Source: Armatimonadota bacterium (lineage in GTDB: Bacteria; Armatimonadota; UBA5829; DSUL01). Taken from it: a stretch of 41,614 nt of DNA. Below are positions 1-8,915 of this stretch, one piece after another (within the stretch, counting starts at the first letter, position 1; each line of letters begins with the position of its first letter). The DNA lies in assembly GCA_020846715.1 (NCBI GenBank), contig JADLDK010000034.1:1-41614 (forward strand), given 5' to 3'. The position numbers were made by a program, and so were the translations under genes. The notes under the pieces were generated by a model. That model was not told the DNA's origin, made no database searches, and worked only from the letters and a program-made list of their open reading frames with translations.

Positions 1-670
1 AGTAGCGCAGTAGCTTGTTGATAGTAGGCCCGGTCTTGCCTTGCGACGCTTCAGTCAGCGCCATCTCAAGATCAAACGGGAGGTAGTCAACGCCATACAG
101 ATAGCGAGCTATTTTGCCCTTGGGGCTGATCGCATAGATCGAGCCCGAATGCACGAAGGTGTCACCGCTCTTCTTGTACTTGAACCCGAGCGCCTTGACC
201 AGCTTGTCTATGTTGTCCTGAGTCCCGGTCAGAAAACGCCACGCGCTCTTTGGAAACGGCCTGGTCATCTGCCCAACGTACGTGTCCCGCTTCTTCGCCG
301 CCAGATGAGGTGTGTCCTTGGGGTTGAAGCTGACGGTTACAACCTGAAAATCAGCTCCTGGCTTCATTGCGAACTTCGGATCGTTGAGAACGTCCACCAT
401 CCCGTTAAGCAGAGGAGTGCAAATCCCAGGACAGTCAAAATACACCAGCGCCATTACCGTCGGCCGTCCGTCAATGACCTGTCCCAAAGTGGTCGTCTGG
501 CCAGTTTCATCCCTGAAGACCGCATCCAGCGGAAGCTGGCCGCCCAGGTGCTCGTCAATGCCGACCGGAGGCGAGCTTTCCTCGCCTCGCGCCCACACTG
601 ATGCGCCGCCCGCGCCCAGGGCGCACAGAACGGCAGCCGCCAGCATGATAGCTTTGTTTCTAAGTTTCAT
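1..670 (-). CDS. Sco1/SenC family copper chaperone (3' end cut by window edge)
   Basis: Sco1/SenC proteins are thioredoxin-fold, membrane-anchored or exported proteins that deliver copper to the CuA site of cytochrome c oxidase. Reading the minus strand from ATG at 670 gives a hydrophobic leader (about residues 8-25, ending near SVWA), then a thioredoxin-like domain with the copper-binding CPGIC motif (Cys80 and Cys84, preceded by VYFD) and the conserved distal His174 in the TFVHSG motif. These three ligands define the family. In-frame ATGs at 700 and 694 are alternative starts; none has a clear Shine-Dalgarno. The frame is still open at position 1 after 223 codons, so only the C-terminus is missing. 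It lies 94 bases downstream of the ActF-like gene on the same strand, so oxidase genes probably follow outside the window. Confidence 0.9.
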   Translation of the reverse strand, partial: MKLRNKAIMLAAAVLCALGAGGASVWARGEESSPPVGIDEHLGGQLPLDAVFRDETGQTTTLGQVIDGRPTVMALVYFDCPGICTPLLNGMVDVLNDPKFAMKPGADFQVVTVSFNPKDTPHLAAKKRDTYVGQMTRPFPKSAWRFLTGTQDNIDKLVKALGFKYKKSGDTFVHSGSIYAISPKGKIARYLYGVDYLPFDLEMALTEASQGKTGPTINKLLRY

Positions 671-763
671 TGTCGTATCGGTTCTTGCCCCCATTGTCAT
701 TGAAGAGCGAATCCATTACGGTAGGTTTACAGACGCTCGGCGTCACGTAGCTGCCGGACAGTC

Positions 764-1939
764 TTACTTGAGTGTCAACACCGCATCAAGCTGAGATACG
801 TTCGGGTTCTGTCGCAGCGAATTGATCACCAGAAGCAGAAAGACGCTGCCGCACATCACCGGTATAAAATAGGTGAAAACGTTGGTGAGTCCGGCGATGT
901 GTGTGCGTGAAAAAGATGGAACCACGAGGACTGTGCGCTCCAGCCACATGCCCACCAGCACCAGCACAGCCACTCCCGCAAGGCGGCCAGGTGTGCGCTT
1001 CGTAACCTGGCTCTGCAGAAGAATGAAGGGCGCGGCCTGAGCGATAAGAAAGGCTGCCAGAGCCCACCACTGCCAGGGAACGTCTCTCAGGCGATGGACA
1101 ATAAAGGTTATTTCCTCCGGGATGTTCCCATACCATATCTCCAGCAGATGAGCAAACAGCATGTACACGACGAGAATGCCGAAGCCCATCAGCAAATTGC
1201 CCATGTCTGAAAACTGACGCGGGGAGAAGTACTCCTTCAGTCCCAGGGGCTCGTGCAGCCAGAACGCGAGAACTATCAGGGCGGCCATCCCGAAGTAGAG
1301 ACTCCCCACAAAGAAGTAGGCGCCAAACAGTGTGCTGGTCCACTGCGGTTCCAGCGCCATAACCATGTCAAAGGCGATCAGGCTCCAGGACACCACAAAG
1401 GTCAGAACCACCGCAATCGCGAGTCTGTTGATAATGTTGTGAGCGCGGTCGGAGGTGTCTGACTCCAGCCTCCGGTAGGCGTTGATGAAGACCTGATTCA
1501 GAACGGCCACAAACAGCAGTGCAGCGCCGTCTCGAATAAAGTAAAACGGCTTGTTCAGCCAGAGGTACTTCAGCTGGACAGCCTCAGGCTCGTTCACCCA
1601 TACCAGCCAGTAGCGCCATCCCAGCGCCAGCACAGCCCAGAGCACAATGCCAACCCAGATATAGTTGGAGCTCGCGCGCGCCAGTCTGTTGACCCCGGCG
1701 CACCACGTCGCCTGTCCGGTGCGTAGAATAGCGCACCACACAAACGCTCCCTGGGCAAGACCCGTCCAGAAGAGAAAGTTAACCAGAAGCATCCACCACA
1801 TTTGCTCCCGCATGGCGCGCGAGCCAATGAAGAAACCAGCCACCGTGCCGACTACGCCGATGATCATAAGGATGGTGGCGCGGTTCGAAATGGACTCAAA
1901 GGTATTGGTCAGACGTGTCGATGAGTCGTTGTCAGCCAC
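764..1939 (-). CDS. actF: Alternative Complex III subunit ActF-like (NrfD-type membrane protein)
   Basis: Polytopic membrane protein of about 391 residues with roughly ten hydrophobic segments. The pattern FDMVMALEP-W-STLFGAYFFVG, followed by a conserved FAHLLEIWYGNIPEE stretch, is what I know from ActF, the second quinone-site integral subunit of quinol:cytochrome c oxidoreductase (Alternative Complex III), which replaces bc1 in many phyla. The frame extends to a TTG at 2035, but the extra N-terminus is hydrophilic and unlike the family. GTG at 1939, with GGAG about 14 bases upstream, is preferred. In known act operons ActF follows ActA-E; here it heads its strand, opposite the suf operon, with a Sco protein downstream, so the rest of the complex must lie elsewhere or be absent. 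ActC, a homologous NrfD-type subunit, is the main alternative. Confidence 0.78.
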   Translation of the reverse strand: MADNDSSTRLTNTFESISNRATILMIIGVVGTVAGFFIGSRAMREQMWWMLLVNFLFWTGLAQGAFVWCAILRTGQATWCAGVNRLARASSNYIWVGIVLWAVLALGWRYWLVWVNEPEAVQLKYLWLNKPFYFIRDGAALLFVAVLNQVFINAYRRLESDTSDRAHNIINRLAIAVVLTFVVSWSLIAFDMVMALEPQWTSTLFGAYFFVGSLYFGMAALIVLAFWLHEPLGLKEYFSPRQFSDMGNLLMGFGILVVYMLFAHLLEIWYGNIPEEITFIVHRLRDVPWQWWALAAFLIAQAAPFILLQSQVTKRTPGRLAGVAVLVLVGMWLERTVLVVPSFSRTHIAGLTNVFTYFIPVMCGSVFLLLVINSLRQNPNVSQLDAVLTLK

Positions 1940-2044
1940 TGATATTACGTAATCTCCACACGCACGGCGCAACTTGTCGTGCGTTGTCCAGCGGGCTATG
2001 AAAGACAGACCTGCTACCCGCCCGTCACAAGTCAATAGTGTCCG

Positions 2045-2064
2045 CTTGTGAAGCTTGTCACAAG
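2045..2064. promoter_or_regulatory. CRP/FNR-type operator palindrome
   Basis: A perfect 7-base inverted repeat, CTTGTGA / TCACAAG, separated by 6 bases. It contains TGTGA-N6-TCACA, the consensus for CRP-family regulators. Additional TCACAA half-sites occur at 2025-2030 and 2072-2077. It sits upstream of the ActF-like gene (minus strand) and far upstream of the suf promoter, so redox, oxygen or cAMP-type control of the respiratory genes is the simplest reading. A simple hairpin is the alternative. Confidence 0.5.
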
Positions 2065-2384
2065 CAGGCGCTCACAACACCCCTGGGGGCTGCATTCAGG
2101 CTTCCGGGATTTTGTCCATCCGAGGCCCATTGTGCTCATTGGCCGGTTGGCAAGCCAGCTCTCGCGGGATCACCACCTCCGGCCGGTGGCACGTCGGAGG
2201 ATATTATGAACATCCCGTCGAGGCTTGTCAACGGATAGTGGCAGGGCTGGAAGGACTTTTTTACCGGTACTTTTGAACATATGCGGCGAAGGGCTGTAGC
2301 TCCTGGGTACCGATGACTTCTGGTCATTGCGGGCTACCGCAGCGCTAACAACTTCGTTTGACGCGGAAATTTCCGCTAGTGCGC

Positions 2385-2413
2385 TTGAGTAATTGGCGTC
2401 GAGGTCGTAAAAT
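2385..2413 (+). promoter_or_regulatory. Sigma70-type promoter of the suf operon
   Basis: TTGAGT (2385-2390) and TAAAAT (2408-2413) are separated by exactly 17 bases on the strand of the suf genes, predicting a start near 2420 and a leader of about 200 bases. No other clear promoter was found closer to sufB, although a weaker TTGACG-containing stretch lies near 2447. Confidence 0.5.
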
Positions 2414-2620
2414 TCAGATAGAGCTGGCGGCAGGTTTCGGGGAATTGTTGACGAGGACCAGCGTTGAAGAGTACAGAGTAATAACGGAACGTGACCGCAC
2501 TCAGGGTGCGGCGCGCCATATCCCTGCAAGAATACCGGGAGGAAGCGCGTCTGTAGTGTGGCCGGGCAGTGCGCGGATGAATGGCCGCTGAACAGGCGCG
2601 AGGAAACTGGACAATTATTG

Positions 2621-4054
2621 ATGAGCAACACTTTTGAGTCCCTGGCAGAGCGCGAGTACAAGTGGGGCTTTGTCACTGACATCGAGGCAAAAACTCTTCC
2701 GAAAGGGCTGAACGAGGATATCGTGCGGCAGATCTCCGCCTTGAAGGAAGAGCCGGATTGGATGGCCGAGTGGCGTTTGAAGGCCTACCGGCACTGGGTG
2801 ACAATGAGCGAACCCACCTGGCCTAACGTCAAGTACCCCCCGATAGACTACCAGGATCTGATCTACTATTCCGCCCCGGTGCAGAAGAAGCTGAAGCAGA
2901 GCATGGATGAGGTGGATCCGGAGCTTCTAAAGACCTTTGACAAGCTGGGAATTCCGCTCGCCGAGCAAAAGCGTCTGGCGGGTGTGGCAGTAGATGCGAT
3001 TTTCGACAGTGTCTCGGTTGTCACGACTTTTCGCAAACAGTTGGCGGATGCGGGCGTGGTTTTCTGTTCGTTTTCGACCGCCGTCAAGGAGTATCCTGAA
3101 CTCGTCAAGAAATACCTCGGGTCCGTGGTGCCCGTTACGGACAACTACTTCGCGTCTCTGAACAGCGCCGTTTTCAGCGACGGTTCCTTCTGTTACGTCC
3201 CGAAGGGTGTAACTTGTCCAATGGAATTGTCCAGCTATTTCCGGATCAACACCGCCAAGTCCGGACAGTTTGAACGAACGCTCATCATCGCAGAGGAAGG
3301 CGCTTCAGTCAGCTACCTTGAGGGGTGCACTGCGCCGGCCTACGACGAGAACCAGCTTCACGCGGCGGTTGTGGAATTGGTCGCTCTCGACGGCGCCGAT
3401 ATAAAGTACTCGACTGTCCAGAATTGGTACGCGGGGGATGACGAAGGCAAAGGTGGCATTTACAACTTTGTGACAAAGCGCGGAAAAGCTCACACCAACG
3501 CCAGAATATCCTGGACTCAGGTGGAAACAGGCTCCGCTATTACGTGGAAGTACCCGAGCGTTCTGCTGCAGGGCGACAATTCCATCGGCGAGTTCTACTC
3601 AGTCGCGCTAACTACCGGAATGCAGCAGGCGGATACCGGTACCAAGATGATCCACATCGGGAAGAACACCCGCAGTACAATTATCTCTAAGGGAATATCG
3701 GCCAAGCGTGGCCAGAACACCTATCGCGGACAGGTGCGTGTTATGCCCAAGGCGGACGGCGCGCGCAACTACACCCAGTGTGACTCCATGCTCATTGGAG
3801 ACAAATGCGGAGCGCACACATTCCCTTATATAGATGTAGCGAATAACACGTCCCGCGTTGAGCATGAAGCGTCAACTTCCAAGATCAGTGAGGATCAGCT
3901 GTTTTACTGCAGGCAGCGGGGCCTTTCAAGCGAAGACGCCATTTCGATGGTTATCAACGGTTTCTGTCGCGACGTCTTTCGCGAGCTCCCTATGGAGTTT
4001 GCGGTCGAGGCGACGAAGCTGCTGTCGGTAAGTCTGGAAGGCAGCGTCGGTTAG
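2621..4054 (+). CDS. sufB: Fe-S cluster assembly scaffold protein SufB
   Basis: SufB is the scaffold subunit of the SufBC2D complex, on which iron-sulfur clusters are assembled in the cytoplasm. The 477-residue product has the usual family length. It shows the diagnostic motifs: YLEGCTAP with Cys236, the SufB-type beta-helix core, and near the C-terminus [11 protein letters not shown] with Cys430, followed by the [13 protein letters not shown] stretch. Both cysteines correspond to positions known to matter for cluster assembly in SufB. ATG at 2621 begins MSNTFESL, which fits the family; the frame is open upstream to 2558 but that part is not SufB-like. AGGA lies about 16 bases before the start. 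It is the first gene of sufBCDSU. Confidence 0.97.
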   Translation: MSNTFESLAEREYKWGFVTDIEAKTLPKGLNEDIVRQISALKEEPDWMAEWRLKAYRHWVTMSEPTWPNVKYPPIDYQDLIYYSAPVQKKLKQSMDEVDPELLKTFDKLGIPLAEQKRLAGVAVDAIFDSVSVVTTFRKQLADAGVVFCSFSTAVKEYPELVKKYLGSVVPVTDNYFASLNSAVFSDGSFCYVPKGVTCPMELSSYFRINTAKSGQFERTLIIAEEGASVSYLEGCTAPAYDENQLHAAVVELVALDGADIKYSTVQNWYAGDDEGKGGIYNFVTKRGKAHTNARISWTQVETGSAITWKYPSVLLQGDNSIGEFYSVALTTGMQQADTGTKMIHIGKNTRSTIISKGISAKRGQNTYRGQVRVMPKADGARNYTQCDSMLIGDKCGAHTFPYIDVANNTSRVEHEASTSKISEDQLFYCRQRGLSSEDAISMVINGFCRDVFRELPMEFAVEATKLLSVSLEGSVG

Positions 4055-4129
4055 CGCCCGCAACACCTGAGACTGCCGGCTCATCCTCCAGCCTGCGCGC
4101 TTGTGCCCAGAGCTGTCAAAAAGGAGTCT

Positions 4130-4945
4130 ATGGCTGAACCACTGCTCGTAATCAGAAAACTTCACGCCACCGTTGAAGGCAAAGAAATTCTCAAAGGGAT
4201 TGATCTGACGGTCTATCCTGGTGAGGTCCACGCTATTATGGGGCCGAACGGCTCTGGCAAGAGCACTCTCGCGCAGGTTCTGGCCGGCCATCCAGCGTTT
4301 GAAGTGACCGAGGGGCAAGTTCTGTTCAACGGACAGGACCTGCTGGAGCTGGAGCCTGAGGACCGCGCGCGCGAAGGCGTATTCCTTGCGTTTCAGTACC
4401 CGATTGAGATACCTGGTGTCACCAACTCCAGCTTTCTGCGCGCCGGGGTAAATGAGGTGCGCAAGCACCGAGGTGAGGACACTCTTGACGCCTACGACTT
4501 CAACCATTTCGTTCGGGAGAAGTCGAAGATAGTTCAGCTCGATCCATCCCTGCTGGAGCGTTCTGTGAACGAAGGCTTCTCCGGCGGTGAGAAGAAGCGC
4601 AACGAGATATTCCAGATGGCGATGCTGGAACCTCGGCTTGGCATCCTTGATGAGACAGACTCCGGACTGGACATTGACGCGCTGAGAATTGTAGCGGGTG
4701 GAGTAAATCAGCTTCGCAGTCCCGAGCGTTCGTTTGTTGTAGTCACGCACTATCAGAGGTTGCTTGACTATATCGTGCCAGACTTTGTGCACGTTCTCTA
4801 CGACGGGCGCGTTGTAAAAAGCGGGCAAAAAGAGCTTGCTCTGGAGCTCGAAGACAAGGGTTACGACTGGATCAAGGAGATGGTCGAGCCAGATGCCAAA
4901 CCCAAAGATGCGGCCTCGCTGTTCAATCAGGCGCTGAAAGCTTGA
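4130..4945 (+). CDS. sufC: Fe-S assembly ATPase SufC
   Basis: Soluble ABC-type ATPase that pairs with SufB and SufD and drives the conformational change for cluster assembly. The 271-residue product carries Walker A GPNGSGKST at residues 38-46, the signature FSGGEKKR around 150-157 (the SufC-specific variant with EKKRNEI), and Walker B LGILDETDSGLD about 20 residues later. ATG at 4130 is chosen because AAGGAG stands 5-6 bases upstream; an in-frame upstream start at 4103 has no such signal. The gene follows sufB by 75 bases, and its stop overlaps the start of sufD. Confidence 0.97.
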   Translation: MAEPLLVIRKLHATVEGKEILKGIDLTVYPGEVHAIMGPNGSGKSTLAQVLAGHPAFEVTEGQVLFNGQDLLELEPEDRAREGVFLAFQYPIEIPGVTNSSFLRAGVNEVRKHRGEDTLDAYDFNHFVREKSKIVQLDPSLLERSVNEGFSGGEKKRNEIFQMAMLEPRLGILDETDSGLDIDALRIVAGGVNQLRSPERSFVVVTHYQRLLDYIVPDFVHVLYDGRVVKSGQKELALELEDKGYDWIKEMVEPDAKPKDAASLFNQALKA

Positions 4946-6330
4946 CAGCGCAACTTGAGGAGAAACGGGGTCAGGGTACTGTGAGCGCAGTTCAGATTGC
5001 ATCAGAAACTGAAAGTTATCTGGAGAACATTCGCTCCTTCCACCAGCACATTGGGGAGACAGGTCCGTCCTGGATGCGGGAGTTGCGCGGTATCGGTTCG
5101 GCAAGCTTTGAAGAGTCCGGCTTTCCAACCGCTCGCGATGAGGAGTGGAAGTACACAAGTGTTCAGTCCATTGCGCGCGGCGAGTTTGGCGTCGGCCTCC
5201 GACCGGGGCAGCTTTCGCGCGACGAGATCAAGCGTTTTCTTTACGAGTCTTCCGGCTGGACACATCTGGTGTTTGTTGACGGTCGGTTTTCCCCGTCGCT
5301 GTCGTCGATGCCTGTGCTCGACGGCGCAGACATTGTGAGTCTGGAAGACGGCGTTCTGGCAGGGAGGGCCGACGTTCAGAAGCATCTCGGGAAGCACGTC
5401 AAGACCAGCTTCAACGCTTTTACGGCGCTGAACGCTGCTTTCCTTCGCGATGGCGCCTACATCCGGGTGCGGCAGGGAGAAGCGATCGAAACACCGATAC
5501 ACCTGCTGTTTGTAGCGAGCGCTGCGCAGGCGGCGGCATACCCTCGCAACCTCATCGTCCTGGAAAAGGACGCCAGGGCCACTGTCGTTGAATCTTACGT
5601 CAGCGTAACTGAAGATGCGTATCTGGTGGACACCGTGACAGAGATTGCCCTGGAACCCGGAGCTAACCTGGATTACTACAGAGTTCAGCAGGAGGGCCTC
5701 GGCGGGCACCATATTTCGGTGGTCGGCGTTCAGCAAAGTGAAGAGAGTGTATTCAGCTCTGTAACGGTCAACCTGGGAGCAGCCCTGGCGCGAAATGATC
5801 TGAACATCAGGCTGGAAGGTCAGCGTTGTGAATGTACGATGCTGGGGCTGAGCCTGGTGGACGGAGTGCGCCATGTGGACAACCACACTGCGCTGGACCA
5901 CGCAAGTCCCAACTGCGAAAGCCATGAGCTATACAAATCTATTGTGAACGATAGAGGCCGCTCAGTATTCAATGGCAAAATCTATGTACACCCGGGCGCG
6001 CAGAAGACGGATGCGCGGCAGACCAATCGAAATCTCCTGCTGTCGAAGGACGCAACTGTTGATACAAAGCCGCAACTGGAGATCTTCGCAGACGATGTAA
6101 AATGTACGCACGGCGCGACAGTCGGCCAGCTAGACGAGGATCAGATGTTTTATCTGCGCAGCCGTGGAATGAGTGAGGAGCGGGCCAGCCAGCTCCTGAC
6201 TTACGGCTTTGCCAATGACATCGTGGAAAAGGTCAAACTGGAGGCGCTGCGGCACTATCTGCACCAGGTGCAGATGGCGGCACTTCACCAGGACCCGGCC
6301 TTGCTCGAAGAGCTGGAAGAAAAGTCATGA
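4942..6330 (+). CDS. sufD: Fe-S assembly protein SufD
   Basis: SufD is the partner of SufB in the SufBC2D complex and is needed for iron acquisition. The 462-residue product has the N-terminal helical region with the PTARDEEWKYTSV motif typical of SufD, a long beta-helix core, and the C-terminal sequence containing KCTHGATVGQLDEDQMFYLRSRG, which parallels the SufB C-terminus but lacks its cysteine. The TTG at 4942 overlaps the sufC stop (TTGA), a normal arrangement for coupled translation. GTG at 4981 is an alternative that still leaves an intact domain. The stop overlaps the sufS start by 4 bases. Confidence 0.95.
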   Translation: MTAQLEEKRGQGTVSAVQIASETESYLENIRSFHQHIGETGPSWMRELRGIGSASFEESGFPTARDEEWKYTSVQSIARGEFGVGLRPGQLSRDEIKRFLYESSGWTHLVFVDGRFSPSLSSMPVLDGADIVSLEDGVLAGRADVQKHLGKHVKTSFNAFTALNAAFLRDGAYIRVRQGEAIETPIHLLFVASAAQAAAYPRNLIVLEKDARATVVESYVSVTEDAYLVDTVTEIALEPGANLDYYRVQQEGLGGHHISVVGVQQSEESVFSSVTVNLGAALARNDLNIRLEGQRCECTMLGLSLVDGVRHVDNHTALDHASPNCESHELYKSIVNDRGRSVFNGKIYVHPGAQKTDARQTNRNLLLSKDATVDTKPQLEIFADDVKCTHGATVGQLDEDQMFYLRSRGMSEERASQLLTYGFANDIVEKVKLEALRHYLHQVQMAALHQDPALLEELEEKS

Positions 6331-7586
6331 TTACAAGCGCACCTGACAAGATAGCCCCGAATCTGAACGACTTCGACGTGATGCGAGTCCGGCAGGACTT
6401 TGCGATCCTGAATACGCTGGTGCGCGGGAAGCCGCTCGTTTATCTGGACAACGCGGCCACCACACAAAAGCCGCATCAGGTGCTGTGCGCTATCAATCAA
6501 TTCTACGGCTGCTGCAACTCCAACATCCACCGAGGTGTGCACTTTCTCAGTGAGAAGGCCACAGAGCAGTACGAAGAGTCACGGGCGCAGGTCAAACGGT
6601 TTTTGAACGCTGCGTCAACGACCGAGATCATTTTTGTGCGCGGCGCAACTGAGGGGATCAACCTTGTCGCCGCAAGTTATGGTCGCACTTTTCTCAAAGA
6701 GGGAGATGAGATCATTGTCTCGGCGATGGAGCACCATGCCAACATCGTCCCCTGGCAGATACTGTGTCAGCAGACAGGCGCTGTGCTGAAAGTGATCCCC
6801 ATGGACGACAACGGTGACATTGTGATGGAGGAGTACGCTCAGTTGTTGAGTGAGCGCACCAGGATCGTGTCTGTCGTCCATGTTTCCAACGTCCTGGGGA
6901 CGCTTAACCCGGTGAAGCGGATCGTTCAGATGGCGCATGATGCGGGCGCTGTCACGCTGGTGGACGCGGCGCAGTCTATCATGCATATGAATGTGGACGT
7001 TCAAGACATCGGGTGCGATTTTCTGGTATTCTCCGGACATAAGCTCTTCGGGCCGACGGGTATTGGTGTTCTATACGGCCGTGAGAGTCTGCTGGAGATG
7101 ATGCCACCCTACCAGAGTGGTGGGGACATGATCAAATCGGTCACTTTTGAGAAGACTATTTACAACGATCTGCCGTACAAGTTTGAAGCGGGAACGCCCA
7201 ATATCGGGAGCACAATTGGCTTGGGCGCCGCTATCGCGTATGTCCAGTCGGTGAACCTGGACAAAGCTCAGCCACACGAAGATGCGCTCATGGCTTACGC
7301 AACCCAGCGCCTTGAAGAAATTCCAGGATTGAAAATCGTCGGCACTGCAAAAGAGAAGGCTGGGGTTATCTCCTTCGTCCTGGACTTTGCGCACCCGCAC
7401 GACATCGGCACCATAATGGATAGCGAAGGCATCGCCATCCGCACGGGTCATCACTGTGCACAGCCGACGATGCAGCGCTTCGGGATTCCGGCAACGGCGA
7501 GAGCCTCTTTTGCCTTTTACAATACCCTTGAGGAAGTTGACGTGCTTGTAAGAGGTCTGGAAAAGGTGCGCGAGGTATTCGCCTGA
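6327..7586 (+). CDS. sufS: Cysteine desulfurase SufS
   Basis: Group II, PLP-dependent cysteine desulfurase that converts cysteine to alanine and supplies persulfide sulfur for Fe-S cluster assembly. The 419-residue protein has YLDNAATTQKP near the N-terminus, the PLP-lysine motif SGHKLFGPTGIG with Lys239, and the active-site loop RTGHHCAQP with Cys377 close to the C-terminus, as in SufS rather than IscS/NifS. The ATG overlaps the sufD stop (ATGA), and the stop overlaps the sufU start by one base. With SufU present and no SufE gene here, sulfur transfer to SufU is expected. Confidence 0.97.
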   Translation: MITSAPDKIAPNLNDFDVMRVRQDFAILNTLVRGKPLVYLDNAATTQKPHQVLCAINQFYGCCNSNIHRGVHFLSEKATEQYEESRAQVKRFLNAASTTEIIFVRGATEGINLVAASYGRTFLKEGDEIIVSAMEHHANIVPWQILCQQTGAVLKVIPMDDNGDIVMEEYAQLLSERTRIVSVVHVSNVLGTLNPVKRIVQMAHDAGAVTLVDAAQSIMHMNVDVQDIGCDFLVFSGHKLFGPTGIGVLYGRESLLEMMPPYQSGGDMIKSVTFEKTIYNDLPYKFEAGTPNIGSTIGLGAAIAYVQSVNLDKAQPHEDALMAYATQRLEEIPGLKIVGTAKEKAGVISFVLDFAHPHDIGTIMDSEGIAIRTGHHCAQPTMQRFGIPATARASFAFYNTLEEVDVLVRGLEKVREVFA

Positions 7587-8035
7587 TGCCGGATATGCGG
7601 GAGCTCTATCAAGAGATCATCCTCGACCACAACAAGGCTCCCCGCAACTACCGGAAACCGGACGATGCCAACAGAGAGGCCGAGGGGTACAACCCGCTGT
7701 GTGGAGATCATTACACGGTCTTTGCCCGGGTGGACAGCAATCAGCAGATAACCGACATTGGCTTCGAAGGGGTAGGTTGCGCCATCTCCAAGGCGGCAGC
7801 CTCCATGATGACGTCGATGGTCAAGGGCAAGAGTGTTGAGGAAGCCGAGCGCTGCTTTGAGAACTATCGCCAGATGATCACGGGCGGCAAAGACTACGAT
7901 CGCGATGCTCTGGGCAAGCTGATGGTGTTCTCTGAGGTCTGCAACTATCCCACGCGCATAAAGTGCGCAATTCTCTGCTGGCACACTCTGCACGCCGCTC
8001 TGAACAACCTGCAGGAACCCGTAACTACGGAGTAA
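7586..8035 (+). CDS. sufU: Zinc-dependent sulfurtransferase SufU
   Basis: SufU is an IscU-fold protein that accepts persulfide sulfur from SufS by zinc-ligand exchange and passes it to SufBCD. The 149-residue product has the zinc ligands Cys39, Asp41 (NPLCGDH), Cys65 (GVGCAISKAAASMM) and Cys127 (IKCAILCW), with the insertion between the second and third cysteines that separates SufU from IscU. It starts one base inside the sufS stop codon and ends the suf operon. The 55 bases before the convergent neighbour contain no obvious intrinsic terminator. Confidence 0.95.
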   Translation: MPDMRELYQEIILDHNKAPRNYRKPDDANREAEGYNPLCGDHYTVFARVDSNQQITDIGFEGVGCAISKAAASMMTSMVKGKSVEEAERCFENYRQMITGGKDYDRDALGKLMVFSEVCNYPTRIKCAILCWHTLHAALNNLQEPVTTE

Positions 8036-8090
8036 CTCTCTTTTCTTTGGGCTGCACAAGGCGCTTGCGACTCTTGCGATAGCGCACCTG

Positions 8091-8915
8091 TCAGCAGTAC
8101 TGAAGATACCTTTCGCACATTGTGCGCAGAACGCCGTCGTAGTCTGAAGCCCAGATATCCGAGTTGAATATCTCACACTCGATAGGCCCGTCGTAGCCGG
8201 CCGCTTCCACAGCTTCGCGAATTCTGCGCAGCTCAATCACTCCGTCACCCATCATCCCCCGGCTCATAAGGATGTCGTTAGTCTCGCGCAGCCAGTCGTT
8301 GACGTGGTAGCCCCAGATGCGGCCTCGCGCGCGCTCAAGCTGACGGAAAAGCTCCGGATCCCACCAGACGTGGTAGACGTCGACAATTACTCCTACCTGA
8401 TCAGATCCGATAGCCTCCGCAATGTCGAGCGATTGGCTGAGCGTGCTTATAACGGACCGGTCTGCTGCATACATAGGATGCAAAGGTTCTATGCCCAACC
8501 TGACGCCTCGGTCGGCCGCGTAGTCCACCAGGGCCGCAATCCCGTCCTGCACGTACTGGCGGGCCTCGAGCAAACTGCAGTCTCCCAAACCGCCGCACAC
8601 CAGAACCAGTGTGTCACACGACAGAGCGGCGCACTCATCAATTGCTCGCCGGTTGTCGTCAATTCTGTCCTGACGTTCAGCCGAGTTTGCTGCAGGGAAC
8701 CAGCCTCCACGGCATACTCCAGAGACGCGTAAACCATTGTGTCGAAGCAGGCGCTGCGCTCGGTCCAGCCCGCACTCGGCGATTTTGTCCCTCCACAGCC
8801 CGATCCATTGCAGACCCGCCCGGAAGCAGCCCTCTGCGGCTTCGGCGAGGGTCCAGTCGTGCGTCGTATACTGGTTCAAGCTGAGGCGTGAAGTATCAGC
8901 GAACGGCTTCGACAT
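8091..8915 (-). CDS. Sugar phosphate isomerase/epimerase (xylose isomerase-like TIM barrel)
   Basis: A 274-residue protein of the AP-endonuclease-2 / xylose-isomerase-like TIM-barrel superfamily, whose members isomerise or epimerise sugars and sugar acids using one or two divalent metals. Candidate metal ligands are the Glu of LGIEPLHP, the Asp and His of VIVDVYHVWWDP, the His of WGYHVND and the Glu of IECEIF, in the usual order. The substrate cannot be read from sequence. Its ATG overlaps the stop of the upstream oxidoreductase by one base, so the two are co-transcribed and likely act in one pathway. Neighbouring uronide genes make a sugar-acid substrate plausible. Confidence 0.8.
   Translation of the reverse strand: MSKPFADTSRLSLNQYTTHDWTLAEAAEGCFRAGLQWIGLWRDKIAECGLDRAQRLLRHNGLRVSGVCRGGWFPAANSAERQDRIDDNRRAIDECAALSCDTLVLVCGGLGDCSLLEARQYVQDGIAALVDYAADRGVRLGIEPLHPMYAADRSVISTLSQSLDIAEAIGSDQVGVIVDVYHVWWDPELFRQLERARGRIWGYHVNDWLRETNDILMSRGMMGDGVIELRRIREAVEAAGYDGPIECEIFNSDIWASDYDGVLRTMCERYLQYC

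Larger units (their letters stand above)
2036..2620. other. Divergent intergenic region between actF-like gene and sufB
   Basis: About 585 bases with no convincing gene. Frames that cross it lack start signals and family resemblance, and one antisense frame runs into sufB. It contains the CRP/FNR-type palindrome near its left end and the suf promoter at 2385-2413. That leaves a suf leader of roughly 200 bases in which I see no recognisable riboswitch. Confidence 0.6.

Noticed and set aside
41..601. Plus-strand open frame (186 residues) at the left edge
   Set aside because: Antisense to the Sco1-type gene, whose CPGIC and His motifs are unmistakable on the minus strand.
2170..2682. Minus-strand frame across the suf upstream region
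   Set aside because: Overlaps the sufB start and the suf promoter; low-complexity sequence with no family resemblance.
3926..5158. Long minus-strand open frame (410 residues) opposite sufB, sufC and sufD
   Set aside because: It lies antisense to three genes with clear motifs, has no family resemblance, and arises from codon bias in the sense genes.
5002..5925. Minus-strand open frame (307 residues) opposite sufD
   Set aside because: Shadow of sufD; no recognisable motif or ribosome-binding site.
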